A program made the position numbers and the translations under genes. Of a stretch of DNA of 43,006 nucleotides, positions 18,212 through 25,787 are shown piece after piece. Source of the DNA: Planctomycetota bacterium. GTDB taxonomy: Bacteria > Planctomycetota > UBA11346. Position 1 is the first letter of the stretch. Each line of letters starts with the position of its first letter. The DNA lies in contig JAKLKR010000015.1 in assembly GCA_023150565.1 (NCBI GenBank), positions 1-43,006 on the forward strand. The letters run 5' to 3'. The notes below the pieces were generated by a model that worked only from the letters and a program-made list of their open reading frames with translations, had not been told where the DNA came from and ran no database searches.

Positions 18212-19037
18212 GGTCGCGGCCCCGGGTGGCGGGCAGCACCACGCTCCACCACAACGGCACCAGCGGCACCACCAGCGGGCAGGCCACCCGCGCCGCCAGG
18301 CCGGCGGCGCGGCAGGCGGCCTGCACCTCGGCCCGGCTCCAGGCGGCGCGCAGCGAATGCTCCACGTCGCGGGCGAAGCACGGCGGGCAGCCGGGGTGGA
18401 AGGCCTCGCGGAAGGCCGGGATGGATCCCGCCTGACGGGGCCGGGCGAGGTCCCACAGCACCACCGCCGCGCCTTCGGCGGCGTAGCCCGCCAGCGCCGC
18501 CAGGAAGCGGCGCAACAGCACCGCATCCGGCAGGTGGTGGGCGGCGAACATCGACACCACCGCTTCGGGGCGGATGGGGAGCGGGATGGTCATGTCCTCG
18601 CGCAGGAACAGGCAGCGGTCGCACAGGCCCGCCGCCGTCAGGCGGGCATGGGTGCGCGCCAGCATCGCCGAGGACAGGTCGACGGCGATGGCGAGGCAGT
18701 CGGGGCGCAGGGCGAGCAGCTCCTCGAGCAGGTGGCCGCTGCCGCAGCCCAGGTCCAGCACCGTGCCGCCGCGCGGCACCAGCGCCGAGACCTGGCGCGC
18801 CACCCGCCGGTAGAGCGGGCGGACCGCCGCCATCGCCCGGTCGAAGGCCTCGACCTGGTCGCTGGCGTCCATGACCGCAGGCTCCGGCAGGCGCCCCAGG
18901 GGCGGGCCCCCGCCCAGCTGCTCGCCCAGCACCAGGCCGGGGATCCGCCGCAGCCGGGACCACCGGCTGGGGGTCCCGGCCGGGTCGGGGCGGATGAAGG
19001 CGGATGCCTCCGGCTGCTCCACCACCTGCTCAACCAT
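18183..19037 (-). CDS. Class I SAM-dependent methyltransferase, third gene of acyltransferase operon 2
   Basis: 284 residues with a Rossmann-type SAM-binding motif [18 protein letters not shown] (93-110), an acidic motif II region ([14 protein letters not shown]), a post-motif EDMTIPLP and [12 protein letters not shown]. These are typical of small-molecule methyltransferases (Methyltransf_25-like). The ATG at 19037 lies 8 bases inside the 3' end of the acyltransferase gene, so it is coupled to it. The stop lies 29 bases inside the convergent prepilin-like gene. A truncated homologue after acyltransferase 1 (12722-12900) shows that the module once had this gene in both copies. The methylated group is unknown. 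Confidence 0.85.
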   Translation of the reverse strand: MVEQVVEQPEASAFIRPDPAGTPSRWSRLRRIPGLVLGEQLGGGPPLGRLPEPAVMDASDQVEAFDRAMAAVRPLYRRVARQVSALVPRGGTVLDLGCGSGHLLEELLALRPDCLAIAVDLSSAMLARTHARLTAAGLCDRCLFLREDMTIPLPIRPEAVVSMFAAHHLPDAVLLRRFLAALAGYAAEGAAVVLWDLARPRQAGSIPAFREAFHPGCPPCFARDVEHSLRAAWSRAEVQAACRAAGLAARVACPLVVPLVPLWWSVVLPATRGRDLTSCRFFGR

Positions 19038-19929
19038 GCCCGACCCCGGGCGCGGCGCCGGCCGCGGCGGCGACCGGATAGATGGCGAGCAGGGGGTGGC
19101 GGGCCAGGGCCGGGCGCAGCCGGGCGGCGAGGGGTCCGGCCAGCACCCGGCCCTCGGCAGTGCCCAGCCCGGAGCGGGCGGTGGGCCGGCCGCAGCGGGC
19201 GGGGGAACGCCGCCCATTCCACGTGATGTCCGGACCGGCGCGCGTGAAGGGGAAGCCGGAGGAGCGCAGGATGGAGCGGAGGCCGGCCTCGGAGAGGATG
19301 TAGATCCAGTCGAGGCCGATGGAGATCATCACCTGGGCGGCGACCAGGACCATCAGCCGGCCCAGACCCCGGCGATGGGGCCATTCCCGCCGCCACTGCC
19401 CGGGGTCCAGGCCCCAGGGGACCGGACCATCGGCGCAGCCGTGGCGCACCGGCCCGACCACGCAGAAGCGCGACAGCTCGGCGCAGCCCAGGCGCCGGGC
19501 GGGGTCCCGCTCGGCCATCCCCGGCAGCAGGAGCGGACAGTGGCGCTCGAAGGGGAACGGGGCGAGGGGATCGCGGGGGTCTGCCAGCACCAGCCGGAAG
19601 GTCGCCACCGCCCGGCCCGAGGCGCGGTGGCGGAACAGCACCTGCAGCGAGCGGTCGTCGTCGGCATCGCGCTCGCAGCCCGTCGGCCGGCCGTCGCAGG
19701 GCTCCCAGCCCAGCTCCCGGCAGTAGACCTCGTAGCGCAGGCGGTACGCCTCCAACCCGGCCTCCTCCCCCGCCAGCACCTCGACCGCGAAGGTGTCGAG
19801 GATGTCGGGGCCGGGCAGCACCACCAGTTCAGGCAGCGGCGACGGGGGGAACAGGCCGCTGGGGAGCTGCCGATACGCGACCACGGTGGACCGGCCCGGC
19901 CGCTCACGCTGGACGCAGGGGATGCTCAT
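19030..19929 (-). CDS. Acyltransferase, exosortase-associated / FeeM-like, copy 2
   Basis: 299 residues, close paralogue of the 12893-13795 product: LPELVVLPGPDILDTFAVEVL and RLRYEVYCRELGWEP are shared nearly unchanged, as are RHRASGRAVATFRLVLADP, APFPFERHCP, AELSRF and FPFTRAGPDITWNGRRSP. The family comparison is the same: AHL-synthase-like GNAT fold enzymes that acylate an amine. The start overlaps the stop of the 59-residue gene (ATGA) and the end overlaps the methyltransferase by 8 bases, so three genes form a tightly coupled operon. Differences between copies lie mostly in the N-terminal 20 residues and the C-terminal third. Confidence 0.8.
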   Translation of the reverse strand: MSIPCVQRERPGRSTVVAYRQLPSGLFPPSPLPELVVLPGPDILDTFAVEVLAGEEAGLEAYRLRYEVYCRELGWEPCDGRPTGCERDADDDRSLQVLFRHRASGRAVATFRLVLADPRDPLAPFPFERHCPLLLPGMAERDPARRLGCAELSRFCVVGPVRHGCADGPVPWGLDPGQWRREWPHRRGLGRLMVLVAAQVMISIGLDWIYILSEAGLRSILRSSGFPFTRAGPDITWNGRRSPARCGRPTARSGLGTAEGRVLAGPLAARLRPALARHPLLAIYPVAAAAGAAPGVGHG

Positions 19930-20105
19930 GGCCGCGACCTCCGCCCCGCGCCGGGGGGGCGGATCCCGAGCCGGCGCAGCGCGCGCAGGACGATGGCGTA
20001 CAGGATGCGGTCGCGCACCGCCGCAGGGAGGTGCGCCGCGACGCGCGCCTGGCGCCGGCCCGGACCGCGCAGGGCGGCGCGACCGCTGGTGGGATCGTGG
20101 TCCAT
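19926..20105 (-). CDS. Small basic protein, copy 2, first gene of acyltransferase operon 2
   Basis: 59 residues, very basic. The core RDRILYAIVLRALRRLGIRP matches copy 1 (13792-13977), while the ends differ. No known family is recognised. It begins 8 bases after the CGTC of its promoter, with no room for a ribosome binding site, and its stop overlaps the acyltransferase start. Start codons further upstream would lie before the predicted transcription start. Conservation of position, spacing and core between the two copies is the evidence that it is a real gene. Confidence 0.7.
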   Translation of the reverse strand: MDHDPTSGRAALRGPGRRQARVAAHLPAAVRDRILYAIVLRALRRLGIRPPGAGRRSRP

Positions 20106-20113
20106 GCCGGCAT

Positions 20114-20140
20114 GACGCCGGCAGGCGGCTGCCGATAACC
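20114..20140 (-). promoter_or_regulatory. Putative ECF-type promoter, site 5 (small protein/acyltransferase 2)
   Basis: Minus strand: GGTTAT (20135-20140), 17 bases, CGTC (20114-20117) within GCCGGCGTCAT, then 8 bases to the ATG at 20105. The spacing to the start is the same as at site 2. Confidence 0.7.
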
Positions 20141-20187
20141 GGCCCCTCGCCGGCCGGCCGGCGGGTTCCCCCCGGGCCGTCATCGCC

Positions 20188-21855
20188 TCACCCCGCCGCC
20201 GGGGCGCGCGGGCAGTAGCGCCCGGGCGCAACCAGTCCGTGGGGGTCGATCGCCGCCTTCACCCGGCCCACCAGGTCCCAGGCCGGACCCAGGCGCCCTG
20301 CCAGCCAGGCCTGCTCGTCGATCCCGACCCGGTAGGGCACCCAGCCGCGGGCGCAGCCCTGGTCGAGCAGGCGGCGATGGCAGCAGGCGGCCCGGGCGGA
20401 TTCGGCCGGGTCGGAGCGGTCGAAGAGCAGCGGGACGGTGGCGTCGAAGCAGCGCTCCGACAGCGAGGTGAGGGTGATCAGGGGTTCGAATCCCGCCCCG
20501 CGCAGGGTCGCGGCGGTGGTGGCGGCGAACGACCTCACCTCGTCCGGACGCATCGGCACCAGGGGCGCGTACCAGCGCAGGCCGCAGCCGTCGCGCGCCG
20601 GGTCGCTGGGGGCGCCGCGCGCGCCGCCGCGCCAGTAGCACAGCGGCAGGGCCGCCTCGGATGGCCGCCCATCGACCAGGTCGAGGGCGCCCTCGAGCAG
20701 GTCGAGCTTGCTGGCCAGGCCGCCCGCCAGCCAGGCCGGCAGGCGGTGCGACAGCCAGGCCAGGCGGCGGGCGGCGGCCGGTCCGACGAAGAGCAGCCGC
20801 CGCGCCCTGCCCCGCAGCAGGGTGCGGATCTCGGCCCGCGCCGCCGCCACCGCGCGCGCGGTCCCGTACAGGGTGCCGAACCCGTTCCAGGCCGCGATGC
20901 CGCGCCGCGCCGCCTCCCTGCGCACAGTCTCCTCGGGGATGAGCCCGTCGCCCCCGGCCAGGTCCCGCGTCCAGGGCATGGCCATGGCCAGGACGCGGTG
21001 GCGGTTCATCAGGTTGATGCCGCCGACCACGCCGGGCAGCCGGCGCAGGCACTCGCGCACCCCCTCGACCGCGCCCGCGAGGCCGTCATCGCCGACCTGG
21101 AACACCATCGCCTGCACGCAGGCCGGGCGCCGCGCCAGGGCGATGGTGCCCGCCAGCGCCACGCCGAAGGAGCCCTGGGTGAACATGCCGTCGAGATAGG
21201 GGCCGATGCCCCATTTGAAGCCGCGGGCGATGGTCTCGCCGCCCAGCGCCGCCAGGGTCGGCCCCCACAGGCTGCCGTCGGGCAGCATCACCTCGAGGTT
21301 GGTGATGCCGGCGAAGTGGTCGCATCCGGGGGTGATGCCATAGCCCCGCTCCAGGGCGTTGCCGAGCAGGCTGGCCTGCGGGCCGGCACCGGACACCGGC
21401 ACCAGGAAGGGGGCGCCGCGCTCGGCGAGGAACCCGGCCAGGTCGGCCTGGGTCACCCCCGGCTCGACCGTCACCGTGCCCAGCTCGGGGTCGAAGTGGA
21501 GCACCCGCCGCAGTCCGCCCAGGTCGAGGACGATGCAGCCGTCGGCGGCCGGCTGGCTGGTCCCGTAGCCCCAGTTCCGGCCGGCGCTGACCGGATAGAA
21601 CGGGATGCGCTCGGCGAGCAGCAGGCGCACCGCCGCCATCGCCTGGGCGCGGTCGGCCGGGCGCACGGCGGCGACGATCACGCGTTCGCAGCCGGTGGTG
21701 TCGTGACCATGCACGCGCAGCGCCTGGTCGGGGCCGAGCACCCCGTCGCTGCCGAGCAGGCCGCGCAGCCGCGCGAGCAGCCGCGCCGTCCCCGCCCTGG
21801 CGGGGAGCGCTGGTGGAGGCGGGGCCGGCGGCGACAGCAGCGATGGCGTGGGCAT
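20188..21855 (-). CDS. FAD-linked oxidase of the VAO/4-cresol dehydrogenase type, copy 2
   Basis: 555 residues, diverged paralogue of the 14105 flavoenzyme. Shared blocks are PVSAGRNWGYGTS (88-100), LRRVLHFDPELGTVTVEPGVTQADL, GNALERGYGITPGCDHFA, KWGIGPYLDGMFTQGSFG and a C-terminal AIDPHGLVAPGRY. The NWGYG motif and layout are those of p-cresol methylhydroxylase-like flavoproteins. An N-terminal Pro/Ala-rich extension of about 20 residues is present. The ATG at 21855 is 8 bases after the CGTC of its promoter, implying a leaderless mRNA. It sits between a methyltransferase gene upstream and acyltransferase operon 2 downstream, all on the same strand. Confidence 0.85.
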   Translation of the reverse strand: MPTPSLLSPPAPPPPALPARAGTARLLARLRGLLGSDGVLGPDQALRVHGHDTTGCERVIVAAVRPADRAQAMAAVRLLLAERIPFYPVSAGRNWGYGTSQPAADGCIVLDLGGLRRVLHFDPELGTVTVEPGVTQADLAGFLAERGAPFLVPVSGAGPQASLLGNALERGYGITPGCDHFAGITNLEVMLPDGSLWGPTLAALGGETIARGFKWGIGPYLDGMFTQGSFGVALAGTIALARRPACVQAMVFQVGDDGLAGAVEGVRECLRRLPGVVGGINLMNRHRVLAMAMPWTRDLAGGDGLIPEETVRREAARRGIAAWNGFGTLYGTARAVAAARAEIRTLLRGRARRLLFVGPAAARRLAWLSHRLPAWLAGGLASKLDLLEGALDLVDGRPSEAALPLCYWRGGARGAPSDPARDGCGLRWYAPLVPMRPDEVRSFAATTAATLRGAGFEPLITLTSLSERCFDATVPLLFDRSDPAESARAACCHRRLLDQGCARGWVPYRVGIDEQAWLAGRLGPAWDLVGRVKAAIDPHGLVAPGRYCPRAPAAG

Positions 21856-21863
21856 GCAGCGAC

Positions 21864-21890
21864 GACGCCGGCCGAGGGCCGGCGATAACC
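21864..21890 (-). promoter_or_regulatory. Putative ECF-type promoter, site 6 (flavoenzyme 2)
   Basis: Minus strand: GGTTAT (21885-21890), 17 bases, CGTC (21864-21867) within GCCGGCGTC, then exactly 8 bases to the ATG at 21855. Confidence 0.7.
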
Positions 21891-21924
21891 GGGGAACCGG
21901 CAGCCGGGGCCAGGGCCGACCCGG

Positions 21925-22818
21925 TCAACGGCCCGCCGGGACCGGCACCCGGCAGGCGGGATCGGCGAAGGGGTCGGGGCCCCATCCCAGGAAGCCCAGG
22001 CGCAGGTCGGCGAGGTTCCCGCGCCCGGCCCGGTCGAGCCCCGCCACCAGGCGGCGCAGGCCGGGAAGGGCGGCGGCCGGCAGCGGCCCGAGCGGGGTGG
22101 TCAGCGCCCCCAGCACCGGCCAGGGCCGCATGGCGCGGAAACGCGCCCGGGGCAGCGGCCCGGCGGCGGCCGCCCGCCATTCGGCGGCGCTGAAGGCGGC
22201 GCGCAGCGAGCGGCGGTAGTCCTCGACCAGCCCGGCGGGGGCGCCGGCGTTGCCGCGCAGGGCGAGGTAGCCCACCGCCGCCTCGCGCCGGGGGCGGAGC
22301 AGGTCCGCGAGGTAGACCGCGCCCCCGGGCGCGAGCACGCGCGCGACCTCGGCCAGGGCGGCGGCGAGCGCCTCCAGGTCGGGAAGATGGTGGAAGGCCA
22401 TGGTCGAGACCACGGCATCGAAGGAGGCTTCGGCGAAGGGCAGGCGCAGCATGTCGCCCTCGCGCAGCTCCACGTTGCCGATCCCGTCCCGCGCCAGCGC
22501 GGCGGCGGCGGCGGCGAGCATGCGCGGGGCCAGGTCCAGGCCGGTGAAGACGATCCCGGGGTTGAGCGCGGCGATGCGCACCAGCTGCTCGCCCGAGGCG
22601 CAGCCGAGGTCGAGCACCCGCCTGCGGCCGGCGACCGCCCGGCTGACGCAGGCCGCCTGCCAGCAATAGGCCGCGGACAGCGAAGCCATGGCGGTGGCCC
22701 CGCACGAATAGCCGGCGATCTGCCCCTCGTCATCCATGGCGGCGGGTTCGCTCTGGCGCACCAGCCGGCGCGGCAGCGCCAGCTCGCTCAGCAGCGGCGG
22801 CAGATCGGCAAGGCGCAT
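21925..22818 (-). CDS. Class I SAM-dependent methyltransferase
   Basis: 297 residues. SAM-binding motif RRVLDLGCASGEQLVRIA (67-84), acidic FTGLDLAPRML, VELREGDMLRLPFAEASFDAVVSTMAFHHLPD and VLAPGGAVYLADLLRP give a standard UbiE/MenG-like methyltransferase core. The start at 22818 is chosen over an upstream in-frame ATG because of its GAGGAC ribosome binding site and sensible N terminus. It is not a close copy of the 18183 methyltransferase. It may be co-transcribed with the glycosidase gene 88 bases upstream, as no GGTTAT-type site lies before it. Confidence 0.85.
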   Translation of the reverse strand: MRLADLPPLLSELALPRRLVRQSEPAAMDDEGQIAGYSCGATAMASLSAAYCWQAACVSRAVAGRRRVLDLGCASGEQLVRIAALNPGIVFTGLDLAPRMLAAAAAALARDGIGNVELREGDMLRLPFAEASFDAVVSTMAFHHLPDLEALAAALAEVARVLAPGGAVYLADLLRPRREAAVGYLALRGNAGAPAGLVEDYRRSLRAAFSAAEWRAAAAGPLPRARFRAMRPWPVLGALTTPLGPLPAAALPGLRRLVAGLDRAGRGNLADLRLGFLGWGPDPFADPACRVPVPAGR

Positions 22819-22906
22819 GGGATGTCCTCGGCTGGGAATGCGTGCGCAGGCCCCGACCGCGGCAGCACCAGCGGCCGCGGAGCCAGGCGGTGGATGAAGG
22901 CAGCTC

Positions 22907-25555
22907 TCAGCGCCCGCCGGTCGCGCTCGGGGCCGGCACCGGCACCAGGGCGACATCGTCGAGGCAGGCGGTGCCGGTGCCGTGGATGCCCCAGGCGGCC
23001 ACCACCGTGCCGCCCCCCTTCAATGGCGCCTCCAGCGTCACCTGCTGCCAGCCATCGACGACGGCTCCGCCATCCGCCTGCTTGGCGATGAGCTGGCCGG
23101 AGGCGGCCTCGCTGACCGACACCAGGCGCTCGATCGGCCCGCCTCCGCTGGTGAACCAGCCGGACAGCCGGTAGGTGCCGGACACCGGTACCTTCAGCGT
23201 CTGGCGGATCTCGGCCCCGCCCTTGTCAGCCGTCTCCAGCTCCATGGCGAAGGCGCCGGAGCGCCGCCTGGTGCTCAGGCGCACCCCGCCGGCGGGATCG
23301 TCGGCGCCGCCGCCCAGCGCGAATCCCCGCGGCGTGCCCGCCGCCGTCCCGGCCATGGCGATGTCGCCGTCCACCAGTTCGAAGCCGCCGTTGAACACCA
23401 GCGGCGCCTGGCCCGCCGGCTCGGCCGAGCGCACCTCGGGCGGGAACGGCGAGACCACATAGGCGAGGTCGGGGATGGCCAGCTCGGTCCCGGCCGGGCC
23501 GGCGGTCCAGCGCAGCGGCCGCCCGGCCAGGTCGACCGCCTGCGCCGGCGGCGAGGCCAGGACCACGCGCATGGCGCCGCGCTCGCTGCCCATCACCGTC
23601 AGCCAGGTGCCGTCGCTGCGCGGGAAGCGGTGGCAGAGGTCGAGGCGGTCCGCCCCCGCACCCGTGGCACGCCCGGCGCAGGGGCCGCAGGGCCGCAGCT
23701 GGCTGGTCAGCACCGCCATCACCCACTGGTCGCGGGTGGGCGAGAAGGTGGCGCGGTCGAAGAACACGTCGCGCGTCCCCATGGTGATGAAGCGGGCGTA
23801 GCCGGCGGCGGCGAAGCGCACCGGCAGGGCCGCGGTCAGCCACCACCGCCGGGCGTCATCCTCGATCTGGAACCACATCTGCTCGCTCTGCCAGACCTCC
23901 CCGCCCGGACGGCGCCGATGCCACTCCTCCACCCAGCCGGCGGCGCCTTCGACCCCGGAATACCCGTGCACGTTGAAGATGTCGCAGGCCTCCGCCAGGC
24001 CGTCGCGCAGCGCATCCAGCGGCATGGACTTGTTGGCGCTGGTGGAGAAGCCGCTGGTGAGCACCCGGTTGGCGGGGTCGGCCGCCTTCAGCTCGCGGTA
24101 GGCGATGCGCTGCAGCTCGAGGTAGTCGGCGGTCGATCCGCTGAAGCTGGCCGGCACCGCCGGCGGGCAGAAGTTGACCTCGTTGTAGACCTCCCAGTGG
24201 CGCACCCGGCCGCGATAGCGATCGGCCACCGCCCGCACGTAGCGCGCCCAGGCGGCGGGGTCGGCGGGACGCCAGCGCTCGGGACGGGGCGCCACCTCGT
24301 GGCGGGCCTGGTGCGCCGCGGAAGGCTCCAGCGCCGCCCAGCGCGACGGATAGCCGAGCACCGCCAGGGGTTCGAGCCCCCCGGCCAGGCAGCTGTCGAC
24401 GTACTCGTCCGCCTGCTCCCAGCGGAAGGCGCCCGGCAGCGGCTCGATGCGGTGCCAGAGGAACACCCGGCCGTATTCCCAGGTGCGGCTGGTGCGCGCC
24501 CCCATGCGCGCGAAGGGCGCGGCCGGCCAGCGTTCGGGCCGGTGGCAGCCGTAGAAGCCGGCCAGCGCGCCATCGGCAAGGTCGCCGCGGGCGGGATAGA
24601 CGGCGATGGCGCTGGCCCCGGACAGGGCCGGGATCCCGTCGCCGGTGATCCGCCAGTCCACCGTCCAGTGGCCGCTGGCGAGGGCGGGCAGGGCGGGCCG
24701 CTCGAGCCGGGCAAGGGTGCCGGCGGGGATGGCGACCGTGTGGCGGACCTGCACCGGTGCGCTGCCGTCCTGCGCGCGCAGCGCCAGCGCGAGCTCGGCG
24801 CTGCGCGCGGTCGCGCCATGGTTGGCGACCACCAGCGGGAACGCCGCCGGCTGGTCGGGCTCGAGGCACTGCTCCTCGGGCAGCCAGGCCGGCTTGGCCA
24901 CCGCCTGGCCGCTTTCCCGCTGCCACCGGCTGGTGGCAGCGGCCGCCGCCGAGAACCCCGGGCCCGCCACCAGGGTGGTGTCGGCATCGGCGGCGAAGGG
25001 CGTGGCGGGATCGCCGTCGAGCTCGGCGGCGGTGCGCGCCACGCTGCTGATGCGCAGCCCCTGGGGATCGAAGGGGGCGAAGCGCTCGAAGCTCATCAGC
25101 GCCGGCCACAGGTCCTCGTCCGGCACCTCGGCCATCGGGGTGCTGGCGAGGGGGCGTCCGTCCGCCCACAGGGCCAGCTCCCGCCCCCAGGTGAGGGCGA
25201 GGTTGACCGGGCGGCCGCGGACGAAGGCGAACTCCGCGTTCGCGGCCCGCACCACCCCCCGGCCGGTGCGCACCAGCGCCGCCAGGCCGCTGCGCGGCGC
25301 CGGCGGCACGCACAGCGACAGCAGGGTGTTGGCGCCCTTGCCCAGGGAGCGGCCGGGGACGATCTGCACGATGAAGTCCCAGTCGTTGCCGAACTCGCCC
25401 TGGGGCCGGTCGGGCCGCACGGTGATCTCGATGGTGCCCTGGTCGCCGCGCAGCACGCCGGCCAGCGGATGGGTCCAGCGGGAGGTGGGGGCGCTGCCGT
25501 CAGCGGCCGCGCAGGCCAGGGGCAGGAGCAGGGCGAGGAGGCCGGTGCGGTGCAT
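22907..25555 (-). CDS. Large secreted clan GH-A glycoside hydrolase with accessory domains
   Basis: 882 residues. A signal peptide (MHRTGLLALLLPLACAAADG) is followed by a laminin-G/LamG-like beta domain (about 25-170), a linker beta domain, and a catalytic TIM barrel (about 340-650). Glu459 in HWEVYNEVNF is the likely acid/base and Glu558 in EVWQSEQMWF the likely nucleophile, placed as in GH39/GH5-type enzymes. A C-terminal carbohydrate-binding-like domain (about 735-880; FNGGFELVDGD, SGTYRLSGWF) completes it. Exact family and substrate cannot be fixed by eye. A GGAGG ribosome binding site precedes the ATG, and a GGTTAT-type promoter lies 49 bases upstream. Confidence 0.8.
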   Translation of the reverse strand: MHRTGLLALLLPLACAAADGSAPTSRWTHPLAGVLRGDQGTIEITVRPDRPQGEFGNDWDFIVQIVPGRSLGKGANTLLSLCVPPAPRSGLAALVRTGRGVVRAANAEFAFVRGRPVNLALTWGRELALWADGRPLASTPMAEVPDEDLWPALMSFERFAPFDPQGLRISSVARTAAELDGDPATPFAADADTTLVAGPGFSAAAAATSRWQRESGQAVAKPAWLPEEQCLEPDQPAAFPLVVANHGATARSAELALALRAQDGSAPVQVRHTVAIPAGTLARLERPALPALASGHWTVDWRITGDGIPALSGASAIAVYPARGDLADGALAGFYGCHRPERWPAAPFARMGARTSRTWEYGRVFLWHRIEPLPGAFRWEQADEYVDSCLAGGLEPLAVLGYPSRWAALEPSAAHQARHEVAPRPERWRPADPAAWARYVRAVADRYRGRVRHWEVYNEVNFCPPAVPASFSGSTADYLELQRIAYRELKAADPANRVLTSGFSTSANKSMPLDALRDGLAEACDIFNVHGYSGVEGAAGWVEEWHRRRPGGEVWQSEQMWFQIEDDARRWWLTAALPVRFAAAGYARFITMGTRDVFFDRATFSPTRDQWVMAVLTSQLRPCGPCAGRATGAGADRLDLCHRFPRSDGTWLTVMGSERGAMRVVLASPPAQAVDLAGRPLRWTAGPAGTELAIPDLAYVVSPFPPEVRSAEPAGQAPLVFNGGFELVDGDIAMAGTAAGTPRGFALGGGADDPAGGVRLSTRRRSGAFAMELETADKGGAEIRQTLKVPVSGTYRLSGWFTSGGGPIERLVSVSEAASGQLIAKQADGGAVVDGWQQVTLEAPLKGGGTVVAAWGIHGTGTACLDDVALVPVPAPSATGGR

Positions 25556-25604
25556 GGGCGCCTCCGGGGCGCAGGGGGTGCAGGGTCGTGGATGCCGCCC
25601 TCCA

Positions 25605-25631
25605 GACGCCGCCGGAGGCCGGGCGATAACC
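25605..25631 (-). promoter_or_regulatory. Putative ECF-type promoter, site 7 (secreted glycosidase)
   Basis: Minus strand: GGTTAT (25626-25631), 17 bases, CGTC (25605-25608) within GGCGGCGTCT. Leader to the ATG at 25555 is about 49 bases and contains a GGAGG site. Confidence 0.7.
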
Positions 25632-25641
25632 CGATGCCGCC

Positions 25642-25668
25642 GGTTATCACCCGGCGCCCGCCGGCGTC
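25642..25668 (+). promoter_or_regulatory. Putative ECF-type promoter, site 8 (M14 peptidase-like gene)
   Basis: GGTTAT at 25642-25647, 17 bases, CGTC at 25665-25668 within GCCGGCGTCTAT. It is separated by only 10 bases from the -35 of site 7, giving a compact divergent pair. The downstream ATG (25788) is about 120 bases away, a longer leader than at the other sites. Confidence 0.65.
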
Positions 25669-25787
25669 TATCAGGCGGTGCCAGGTAGCAGCCAGGCCCT
25701 CGGGGATCCCTCGCCGCGATTGATCCCCTGGACGCGGCCCGTTATCGTCACAAGCGGGCATCCCACCCGCTGTGCAGAGGACCCGTC

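Noticed and set aside
12893..19929. A PEP-CTERM/exosortase protein-sorting system
   Set aside because: Only the acyltransferases resemble that system. No exosortase and no C-terminal PEP-CTERM signal is present in the window.
25741..25768. GTTAT closer to the M14 gene as a tenth motif copy
   Set aside because: The base before is C, and no CGTC or TGTC follows at 17 bases; the site at 25642-25668 fits fully.
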